Of a stretch of DNA of 64,000 nt, positions 45,625-56,113 are shown in pieces (the first letter of the stretch is position 1; each line of letters opens with the position of its first letter). Below the pieces are notes generated by a model that was given only the letters and a program-made list of their open reading frames with translations, made no database searches and was not told the DNA's origin. The stretch is from Hymenolepis diminuta (Eukaryota > Platyhelminthes > Cestoda > Cyclophyllidea > Hymenolepididae). The translations under genes were made by a program, and so were the position numbers. The stretch is taken from the NCBI GenBank assembly GCA_900708905.1, contig CAADRB010000024.1, forward strand, positions 552,333-616,332. Direction: 5' to 3'.

Positions 45625-48600
45625 TTAACGTTTAGCGACAAAATGAACCGGACCATCCCCGGGCATTCCTGGACAAAGTCCCCCAAAAGATCCTACAGTG
45701 AGGTTCGGGAATATTCCTCGATAGCAGATCAACCAACAGGATATTCCGACAGATGCTCCAAGTAGTTTGGACGGCATTGAATGAAAGTATACAATTGTTA
45801 TAAAGATCATAAAGTCCCAGAGTAGAGAAATACACGCAGTGATACAGAAAACGGTTCGCAGATTGAGGGTCAAACGTGAATATGCTGAACGCATAGCTTG
45901 AACAGTTTCTGGAGATACGTTGGTTAAATTTGGAGCCCGCTTTTTGGGTTCTGGGAAAGAGTCCATATCATCGGCGTGAGTAGAAACGTCCAACAAAGCT
46001 CCCAGTACATTCCAGGAGCGCATAATTCGAAGTTCTTCAAGAATCCAAAGATTAGCCATTGTGAGAAGGAAACAGTGACCCGAGATATCAAATCCCAGCC
46101 AATAACCCTTCCCAGCTCGACAAGTTCGACGGTTGAAAGGTCTGGTAGTGGGTGGCCGAAGAAGTGTCCCATTAAGGTTATAACAACTGCCAAAACTTGA
46201 TTCCACTGTATTGAAGATTCCTGTACAGACGTACCTGCAATGGCACAAAAAAGCTGCCGTTAACGGCCAACTAGACAAGATGAATTTAAACGTAGTATTA
46301 TTAGAAGTTGATAGGAAGTAATGTACTGATATTAAGGGAGCTAACAGAAAGGCATTTCCTTACCTAAGAAAATACTAGAAGGAGGTAGTTTGAGAAGGAC
46401 ATAACAAGTTTTAATTTGGTTTTCTTCATCTTGGCACTTTTATTTTAAAAAATGAACATTAATCCACTACTGCCAGAAACAATTCATTCAAAGTGTATGT
46501 ACGATTTAAAAATCACAGACAAGAACCTACTCAAGGTCAAATTGTAAAAACTTCAACTTTGGAACATTTTAATTCAACATGGAGAATACTCTTCAAGTAA
46601 AAAGTGGATAACAAGATTAATTGAAAATTCAATTGAAGTAAGACTCCTGAAGCTTGAATCTCATTTCCTTTTACTTGATCACCACCTAACACATCTCGTT
46701 GGACTATTCTATTGATCCTAGAGAGTAGATAGAAAGGGGCAAATAATAATTACCTTGCGATCATGAATTCAAAGAAAATATAATTTTTATGGTCTTATAG
46801 TTGAATCATCACACTTGCGGTCCATGAACGGCCGCTGCAAAACACTGACAAATGTAAGGTGCTTCATACCCTGTTTTCCTTCTCTTATCAAGTGACACGA
46901 GTTCGAAACTCAATGCATTACAATTAGTAGTCAAAGATGTTACCAAAAGTGGTAAATGCTTGAATAAAAGAAGTTGATAGATCAAGTTCTTAATCAGAAA
47001 CTCCAAACTGACTTCAGTACACAAAATAAGTATGGTAGTCGATATAGACGTAATGAAGTAATGAGTAATTATTAATCAAAAACGCTGAAGATATTAGGAG
47101 TCTTTTTTAGTTCCTTTGACATTTTTAATCAGAACATATATACCAAATAAAGTACATGCTATTACGAGCAGCACTTGCTAAGAAAAAAGCAATTTTACCA
47201 AACCAACTTTCCCTGATTATCATATTTTATATAATTATTTAAAACAATCGAATACTGCTTTGTAGTACAGTGCTATGGAGTAGATTAATTGTGCTTGATC
47301 TTGACTAGTGAACAAAATCAAGGATAAAAGGGTAGTATCATGGAGCCCTTCTGGTGAGAAATTCGTATTATATTACCTTTTTTATTAACCAGATTTAACC
47401 AGTGAGGTCGGCCACTCCGCTCACTTTGTGTGCATCGAACTCATGATCTCGGACTTTGCAAACAACCACATACAATCTTTAGATGATCAAATTCATCAGG
47501 ACCACAGGATTAAGTAAAGGTTTACGAAGGATAATATTAGTGGAATCTTAAAATCTTAAATCTAAGATTCTTCAGCTGGGATTTGGCGCAAACAAGACAT
47601 TGACAAAAACACTCGTAGTACACACATTGATTCGAAGGTCTGGTTCTAAAAATTACACTAACAGAAAAAAACGGATAGCTCCTATAAGAGGATCTCATTT
47701 CGCCTATTTCTCACAAACCGAGGTGTCCTCGCTCATCACAGATAACTTTCCTCTTCTCTGCTGCAGTCCGATAGCCTCCAAAAAAATCGTAAGTTTGTAC
47801 AGGGATTTCTAATCACAATTTGATCGAACTCAGAGCAGCTTTATTAACAGGATTAGTGGTACTTTACCTTTACGAGTAGAGGGAAGATAAAGAGACGCTT
47901 CTATGAGATAATCTCATTCAACCACCTCCCCCCTCCCTTGTTGACCGGAATTAATCGGTGTGTTTGGCCATCTACGTCAGTGTATGTGCACCGATCTCGT
48001 GATCTCTGACTTAACAGGCTTGGATGTTAGTAACATCAAGAAGCCTTTTGTTTAAATTGCGCAATAAACAGACACAAAAATCTCAATCAGCGACCATCAG
48101 TCACGATTATTAAGGGATCCCGGGCTTAACAACTGCTTTGCAAGCAGGATGAAATCTCCGAAGATGGATCATGAGTGAAACCAATCACTAAATACACATG
48201 TTACCATATTTCATTTATATTGGGTCAAAAAGTATTTGCAGGAATGGTTTCAAGAATAACTCGTTTTTGAAATTATGCACGCAAAAAGTGGACGGTAGTA
48301 TGGTCTCCTTAAGAGTCGTTAATCGCGTCTTGTTAAGTGTTCAATAGCATTTGGCCCACATTAACGCCAAAACGACCTTTTCACGACCCATAACATGGAG
48401 GTCTAGGAGATTAAAATGCGGTTGCCACAAAGTGCCTGCATAACATCAACACTTACAAATAAAGAAAATAAGGGCACTATTTCAACCAATTTAGCAGAAA
48501 TCTAAAATTATTTTGCTCCACAAGATCAGCAAACCTTCTTAACTAGTTCTATATTAAGACTGAATGCAAATACAATCTGATTTTAGAAAACCTAAATATA

Positions 48601-49575
48601 AAATTGAATGCTTAGGTAATTTGAATGGTCATTTCAGCGAAAACGAATAATAGCAACAGCCATAAAAATGGTAATTGTAGTAGGTGAGAGCAGTACTCAA
48701 GTAAAAGCATACAAAATGTTAACAGTCAAACTTGGTTTAATATAGTAGCATTGAAAATACCGAACCAACCAATGTAAGTCAATTTAAAAACTCTTATGTT
48801 ACAGGGAAACAGAAAAATTGTCCATATTTAACCAGAAAGAATCTAACATTTACTAAACAATCCCATCACAAATCTGAACAAGTAATGTAAAAGTAGATAG
48901 TGATGCAATTTATACACTTAAAAACAAATAATAATGCACAGTCGGAAGATAGAAAGAAAGGGTGAAGATGACAGGAATCGAAAACTTGGTTCCATCTAAA
49001 ACAGTAAACCGTGCCTTTTGCCACTACTGCGGAGACTAAGACCCTACCAAACGAATATAAAAGACTAAAAATTGCTTATAACGTTAACATCTATTGGAAA
49101 GGGGCTAAAGCAATAAATAAGAATAAATTACTCAAAATAGAGAAACTTACCAACAAGCAGATCCAACTAAAAGCCTCATGAGATGAGCCCTGATAAGGCG
49201 TTTATTTCCACCAGTATATATAAAAGTCGAGATTAGTATGAAAGTTGCCAGACAACAGAAAGTCCAAGCCCAACCCCATTTCACGAAAATAAGATTGAGA
49301 GCATTTCGTTTGTGTGAGAAGTAACAGGGAGGAGCTTTGATAAAATCGAAAAGGAGAGAACCTGCAGCAGCACTGCAAAGGTACACACCGGCTTTCACCG
49401 AAGGATCGACGAAAATGGGTTTACGAAGTAGCGAATAGATGAGAAGAGAAAAAAACTTCCCTGGAGAAGTTGGACCAGGTATAGAATGTCGTGCTTTTGA
49501 TCCTGGTTCGGCAGGAGGAAGAGGCTTGGAACCGCTTTTGCTGAACTTACGCAGCGATGATGCGGTTAGAACCAT
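45625..49575 (-). CDS. FITM2: Fat storage-inducing transmembrane protein 2 (FIT2)
   Basis: An ER membrane acyl-CoA diphosphatase needed for lipid-droplet budding. Two exons (49151-49575, 45625-46234) flank a 2.9 kb intron and give 344 residues against 262 in human. The N-terminal half has PPCYFSHKRNALNLIFVKWG and WAWTFCC. The join W|YVCTGIFNTVESSFGSCY matches WYICTSIFSNIEHYTGSCY. The two His known to be essential in FIT2 are present: GFDISGHCFLL (H194) and IVYFHS (H292). They are 98 residues apart versus 59 in human, because of a ~40-residue hydrophilic insert (e.g. STHADDMDSFPEPKKRAP). Hydrophobic helices fit the six-pass family topology. ATG 49575 is preceded at once by TTGTTTGCACAG, an acceptor-like site; the open frame continues upstream, but that part is not family-like. 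Confidence 0.92.
47390..47470 (+). repeat. Dispersed repeat, copy 2 (in FITM2 intron)
   Basis: Contains gatttaaccagtgaggtcgg, cactccgctcac, tgcatcgaactcatgatctc and ggactttgcaaacaacca. It aligns in order with the copies at 15.1 and 47.95 kb. It lies antisense within the FITM2 intron. Confidence 0.5.
47948..48012 (+). repeat. Dispersed repeat, copy 3 (in FITM2 intron)
   Basis: Contains ggaattaatcggtgtgtttg, gccatctacgtcagtg, tgcaccgatctcgtgatctc and tgactt. Same family and orientation as the copy 0.5 kb upstream. Confidence 0.5.
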
Positions 49576-50128
49576 TCTGTGCAAACAAATGTTAACCCCA
49601 AAATAGCCATTAGCACACAAGTATAAATTATAAAAGTTTAATCGATGAGCAAATATATACACGGAAGTTATAAACTAGGATGAAATAACCTAGGATGTGA
49701 CGTGCACCAAATAACATAAAAGGAGGAAGAAAAACATTGGAATATACGGAAGTGATGTATAAAAATAAAGTCAGATAATGAACTTAGCTACTAAAAAACC
49801 ATTCCATAATACATAATAAAATGAAGAGATAAATACCTCCACAATGTTCAAATATCGACCCAAATGATAAACAAAGTGCACAAATCATTGCACATAAAGA
49901 AGTGCATATTTGTAAATAAAATATTATTTTAACAATTGAAAAAATAAAAATAATTTTATTTAAATGAATTTAAATATGCACTTAGGACAGCCGTATGCGA
50001 ATATTTACGGTAACATTTTGTTTAAGCCGACTAAATTCTAATAACTACGTGCGTATTTCTCAAATGGCCGTTCGCTCTACGGGCGTATCGTGTTCGCGGT
50101 CTTTATTGTGATTTAGTTTTTTCCAGAA
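49576..50128. promoter_or_regulatory. Divergent promoter region FITM2 / MED26
   Basis: 553 bp between opposite start codons. The MED26 side has a small CpG-richer stretch (CTACGGGCGTATCGTG) that stands out from the AT-rich surroundings. TTTTTTCCAG ends two bases before the MED26 ATG. Confidence 0.5.
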
Positions 50129-53100
50129 ATGAGTTCTGCTCTGGAATCAATAATGTTAGCTTTGAGAAGAGGAATTAATTCTTCAAATCAAGCAAGTTTA
50201 CGTTGTTATCATGTTTTTGATAACGATTTGCATAAAATTTGCTCCCTTATATGTGGCCGGTTTTAAGATAGCTTTATGGTTTGTTCAATGATTGTATAGC
50301 GATAGTATGTGTACACTTCTTCCGATTTTAATCAGTTTTCTTCAATTTTATTCTTAATCGCCTAGTATATCTTTATTCTGTGTTCTGCATCTTATTGCGT
50401 GTCCCCTATATTTTGATCCATCTTCAGGCCCTTAGGTCTTCTTTATTGCTTATTCAAGTCTCTCTTTCGGTTATGTGATTGTAAGATTGTTCTTTCAATC
50501 GCGCTGTTGTCTGTTTTTATTTTAGTCTTTTCTTTGAATGGTCGTTCATTTTATTTGGACCTTGATTCTATTTTTGTTGAAATTACGTGATTTTATGCAC
50601 TTATTTCGAGCAAAGATGTAGAAATTTGGAATCTTTCGGCAAAAAACGAATGTATTATTTCGTGGGTGGTTTATGCCACTGCTGTCGGTCACGTTGTTTG
50701 CTTAATGCGCATTAAGTGCTGTTAATTTATCTTCATATATATATTTACCCTTCATTTTGTCTCGTGTCTGCCTTATCCTCCGATTATGTTCTTTTCTTTG
50801 AGTTTTGTAATATCCTGATATTGGCATTTAGATTAATGGTTAGTTTGATTTGAGAACCCTTTGATCACCAATCCAATAATTTCTAATTTTCTCAGATTTG
50901 GTATTCTCTTTTTTGTTTGACTGAACCCCGCTTACTTGAAAACTTCCCCTTTTGAATACTTTTAATATGTAGGTCCATTTATTTTCTTAGTTTTCCACTT
51001 CCCTCCTAGATGCCACGCTTTTTATTAAATCGTTTTGTCGTCTAATTCCGTTGCATCCCGTTGACACAATCTATAGTGGTAATTCCGGATCATATCTCCC
51101 TCTGCCTATTCCACATTCCTCTTCTTCTCTATTCTACTAACTCGGTACTTGCATAATGACAATGATTTAGAGCAATACGTCGCTTAGAACAGTAACTGCC
51201 CTAACGTACTCTGTTAAATGTTTACCTGAAAAATTTTTTCGCTAATAAATTTTTAATGAATTATATATTCCTATTGTCTTATTCTACTTCGGGATATAAT
51301 TTTCTGGGGGTTAGTTTGGGAGACCAAATAATAAATTAATTACCCTCGGTTGAAAATGGGAGGTGGTGCAACAGGCCTCCTCTCCATTCCAGCGGCAGAG
51401 ACGCCTCTCTGCCTTTTCGCTTATTTGTCTGCCGTAGCATATGGCTGCGTGTCTGTCTCTCTAATTTGTAAGCCCTGCCCCACATTTACCGCTGCTCTTG
51501 GCGGTTTCGCGTATGCGCGCACCGTCGCGACGTGCGCACAACCACCAAGTTCTGCGCGAGCCTATGCCACGCGCAAAACTCGCTTTTCTGCTTGTCGTAA
51601 GCGCGTATTTATATTCCATTCTCTCCTTGTGTCTAATTTCATTGGCTGCATGTCTGTTTCTCTATTTATTGGTTGGTTGTCGTGTTCGCTGCTCTTATTG
51701 GTTTGACAGCCTTTCTAAGTACGATGTATGGGTGTGTTATCCCCACGTGCCTCGTGATCTATTAATCGGCTCCTTGCATGTATTTCCTACTTTAACCATT
51801 AAAAAGTGAAAAAGGACTAAAGGAGTGCCTTTTACTCTTTACAGGTCCTTGACGCGGCTTCGATAGAGCGGGCTGTGGATGAACTCGAAGTTTACCCCAT
51901 GACTATTAATGTGCTGAAGGAGTCCGGTGCTGCGCAGATGCTGCAAGCTGTTCGGCATCAAGTGGACTCTCGTTTACAAAAACGAATCCGTTTTGTTATT
52001 AAAACTTGGCAGAAGCTCATTGTTCCCAATTCGGGTGTCACAATTGTAATTCCCGCTCAGCACAAATGCTCTGCTAATGGCGGTGGTGGTGGTGGTGGCG
52101 GTAGTAATGATAATAGTAAGACCAATTTTAATGGTTTTGCTAAACCCACCTCTACTAATTCCCCTCTGCTCCAAAAACCTAATGGCCAACCTAAATCCCA
52201 TCGGAGTCAATTCTCCCTACCCGTCACAAATAACCACGGCCATCAGGACTCCCCCATCACTCATCCTGCTAAAAGATTAAAAATTTCTGATTCCTTTTTT
52301 TCTACCAATACTGCTCAACACTCACCCCTTCCTAATGGTCATTCTCCTAAAGTCCCACTCCAAGAAAATGGTCGTCTGCCATCCGTTTCCACCGCGCCAA
52401 AACTCTCCAAAGTAAAATCGACTGCTGAGCTGATCCAAGAAGCCGGTCTTTCCATCGATCCAGCCACCAAAGATCGGATTCTCAGCAATCGAATAGCCAA
52501 GGAATCCGATGAAGTGATTCATGTTGCACCTCTAGCGACTATGCGTACTTCTCGAAAATCCAGGGTTCAAAAACAACAAGAGAAGCAACTAGAGGAGCAG
52601 CAAAAACAATCTCAATTCCCATCAAAAAACCGAAGAAAGAGTGTTGAGACCCGTATTCCACCAAAGCCAGCATCTGTAGCTGTTCTTTCGACTGTCAAAG
52701 AAGAGCCTCGACAGAATTCAAACAAACCTCCTCCAATCCCTCCTATTAAACTTGATCGGATTCATTCTCTTCTCAAACAAGATTCCTCTGATGTCAAGCA
52801 AGAATCCACCGATTACAATTATCAATTTCAAAAAGAAAATCAGAAGAAATTTAGCCTCAGTGAAGATATTAAAAGGGAAGAAAAGAAGCCACTTCCAAAC
52901 TTCATGGACAATATTCCTCCACTTCCTCCTATAACTAAAGAAATGCGAGATCAATTCTCCTATCGTTCTGGGAAAACTCCGGACCAAAAGGAGTTGAGTG
53001 ACATCGGAAGGGTTGGAGATCTTATCCATGGAACGTGGGAAGAAGTTAACGCAACACGAGATGAAGAGGGTAACTTACATCCCATGACAGAAATGTACTC

Positions 53101-53239
53101 AGTTCCGATAAATGATGAGGAAGTATTGCATATTCTTCCTTGGACCAATCTGAATGGTTATCGACAGACCTTCTTCCCTCCTGGTTTCGATACCGCAGAG
53201 GATATTGATAGGATAATGAATCTTCCCGAACCGTGGTGA
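50129..53239 (+). CDS. MED26: Mediator subunit 26 (TFIIS N-terminal/LW domain)
   Basis: MED26 links Mediator to TFIID and to elongation factors in RNA polymerase II transcription. Exons 50129-50191 and 51845-53239 give 485 residues. The LW (TFIIS-N) domain spans about 1-82: LESIMLALRRGINSSNQ joined to VLDAASIERAVDELEVYPMT and IRFVIKTWQKLIVP (human DRLLQAIDPQSNIRN...LEKYPITKEALEETRLG). The middle is low-complexity, with a poly-Gly run and Lys/Gln/Pro-rich stretches. The C-terminus has GTWEEV and, at about 450, HILPWTNLNGY, resembling the family's W-rich NILPYVCLD end. The 1.65 kb intron has a GC donor with perfect consensus (CAA|GCAAGT), and no GT alternative keeps frame and alignment. ATG 50129 follows TTTTTTCCAG|AA. 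Confidence 0.88.
51350..51710 (+). other. CpG-rich patch inside the MED26 intron
   Basis: About 360 bp of markedly higher GC and CpG content (e.g. gtatgcgcgcaccgtcgcga, gacgtgcgcacaacc) inside an AT-rich intron. It gives long open frames, but the translations match nothing and have no exon joins. It could be an inserted repeat or an intronic regulatory island. Confidence 0.4.
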
Positions 53240-53399
53240 TGTCTTTATGTGTATGAACTGAAATTACAGCATTTATACTTGTGTGTTCGAATCAGATTGA
53301 ATGTATCTTTGTAGATTCCCTCCTTTCTCCCTACATTTTGTATAGAACTGATTAAAAAACTGACCCTTTTCTCCATGTTCTCCCTCCGTCTTTACTGGC

Positions 53400-53472
53400 T
53401 GTGTTTTACTCGAGTGGTAAGGTGTTGCTCTATCTCACGTTTGAGATTGGATTAAGCGCTCGAATCCTATTC
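53400..53472 (+). other. tRNA-like relic (Leu/Ser type), possibly SINE-derived
   Basis: Contains a Leu/Ser-type A-box (ctcgagtggtaaggtgttgc; functional tRNAs have cCGAGTGGttAAGGCGTTG) and, about 30 bp later, a degraded B-box (gcgctcgaatcct versus GGTTCGAATCC). I could not fold a convincing acceptor stem, so this is not called as a working tRNA. Confidence 0.35.
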
Positions 53473-56029
53473 TCTATCATCCTCCTTCCTTGTTTGAACG
53501 AACATTCGCACACGAAAACTATCTTTTTTATACTGCTAACGCTACTGCTCCTCTCTATACTGTATGTTTGTTTCTTTGGAAATAAAACTAAAAGATTCAT
53601 TTAATGTGGGTTTTGTTTAGTGTATTGGCTAGCGGTTGGTGTTAGTGATTACTAACTAGCGGTATTGTCTAACCAAAGTGAAATTGCAGGGTTTGTTTGG
53701 TCATGTGGTGGAATTAGTAGTGCACTTTAATAGCGCACTTCTGCGATAGGTGGTATGCTTTTTAGGTTGGCATAAGAACGCTATGTAAATTCCCAGTTTT
53801 GTGCTAAATGTGAATCTGACAGTGTTAAGCTTGTTTTGATTGGTCAAATAGGTTGGCGAATGGTAAACAGTGAAATTTGATTCGCCAGCGTGAATTGCCA
53901 GTGGTTCGCTGATTTGTAGTAGAGATACTTTTTCATTTAAGAACAGATAACTAATACTTGTTAAGATAAGTAATGATAGTCGGAATTTCATTGGAAATGG
54001 TATTTATGAATCGTTTTAGTTTACTTCGACTTTATGTAGGAAGAGTGCATTTTAATCGCGCTATGTAAATAGTGAAATTAATTTTTTTCTAATGCAGGGG
54101 GCGTTGAGAGTGTAATTTGAGTGCTCTTAAAAGAACTACCATTTGAATACATGGACGTCACGAGTATGACATTCTGAATTGATTGGTCAATTTAAACTGA
54201 TCAATATATGGGTGACAGAACATGAGTTACTTATCAGAGAGACTTTAAGCTTCTGTTTCCATGCTTGAAATGAGCACTGGGAAAAAATGTCATGAATAGG
54301 CTTGCAAATTGTTCAATATGTGGTTTTAATATTAGCTATCAACCGGACCTATATAAAATCCAGTATAAGATCTCTGATTAGGTAAAGACGCGAAATTAAA
54401 GTTCGTCATGTTAAAATAAAGTCAATCATGCATTTGACCTAAGAGTTCACGAGGGCTATGAAATTAACCTTAGAATTTAGCGTAGGTGTGTTATGATTCC
54501 TGTTTTCCATGATTTATTAATGGCAAATAATGGACTTATGTTAATGGAAATTACTTTATTAAATGAATATTTGAAGTGTCTCGTAGATCAATTGTATCTT
54601 TGCTCATCTCCTCATCTACATTTTAGATTAAGTCAAGATTACTGACTTTATGAAAGAACTGTGGATATTCATTCGTTTAACTATCATACGGAATCCACCC
54701 ACTTGAAAACAAGTTCGTTACATCGTGGAGATTTTTTGAAAATCTTTTAAGATTAATTTCGCGAAGATGATTAAATTGCGGCATCTTCTACTAGTCATCT
54801 AGACACTCCTGAAATATGGTATTCAGCTAAATGCACAGTTAAAGGTATGAAAGGTAGAATTTATCATTAGGGTAATGATGTGGAGTTATATTATTATATT
54901 ATTGTTAATTTCAGCAACGCAGAAAAACTATACAGTTTATTGTTTCAGGAAGGCAACGGACACCAGGGAAGGGGAGGGTGATAAAAGAGTTACTTCATTC
55001 AGATTCGGGTTGTAGGATATTCACTCAACGGGTAGTTCACCACTTCACATTCCAAATTCGTATTTCATAATTCTCATACACAATCTTCTGTGTTTGTTAA
55101 TTTACTATTTAATCTTGATAGGTAGTCTTGGAAAAGCTTAAATTCATTTCTTCTTTCAATGGCCGAAAAAGTAGCACAATATGACGTGATACTAAGCAAT
55201 TGGCAAGATCCTAATATAGCAGATCTCAGAGTAAAAATTCTACTTAGGGTAAACTTTAACAATAATTCTACAGAGGTGAGGTCATACAAAGAAAAGGCAT
55301 GAAATTGCATGTATCGGAAATCAAATAACATCTAACATTGTAGACTCCAGTCAAACTTTCTTACTGTGCACGAAAGAGGGATTGGAATTCAGTAACGTAT
55401 TGATTCCTTTTAGGCGTACGCAGCATAGCAGTCAACTCTTCATCGGGTGTCCACTGAACGGAATGATCAACTGTGCTGGTTAAAACTGCTCATGAAAGGA
55501 TTCGGGATGCTATCCCACTTTAGAATAACCCTTTCTATAATAGAGCCCTGAAGTTTAATTTGCGCACAATCTCCATGTGAATGCCGCTTGATAATTAGTT
55601 TTTCTCATTAACCACATAAATTAATGCAATTAGTCACATTTTAGCAAGCGATATCTTAAGTGGACCCCAGAAACATTCGCTCAAAATTAGCACAGGCATG
55701 TGAATGTAAATATTTCAAGTAAATATATCACCTAGATTTTCACGGAATTTGCAATAGTCGCTTTCAAAAATATCTTATTTTTCAGTCATTTTAGTAATGC
55801 CACTGACATAAGAGTATTCAAATCACTACGAGAATATATTAGAAGAACGAATAGGAATAAGTATTAAATTTTATAAATAGTTAGGTCGGACGAAATTTGA
55901 GACTCTATGGATACAAAATAGGGATAATTAATTTATTATATAAAAAATTATATTGTTCTTAAGTATATTTTACATTATTTCTTTTGAACGAGTGGAAAAA
56001 TGTGGTGAAGCGGTCACCTTAAGTTACAA

Positions 56030-56113
56030 TAAGCCTACAAGCGGTATACCACTGTAGAGTTGGAAGTAGGCTAAGTTAGCAACCTCGCCAGCCGGTACGG
56101 AAGCTCTTGCCAT
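56030..56113 (-). repeat. Dispersed repeat, inverse copy of 44024-44096
   Basis: Reverse complement reads GGCAAGAGCTTCCGTACC, GGCTGGCGAGGTTGCTAAC, TTAGCCTACTTCCAACTC, TACAGTGG, matching the 44 kb copy in order. Confidence 0.5.
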
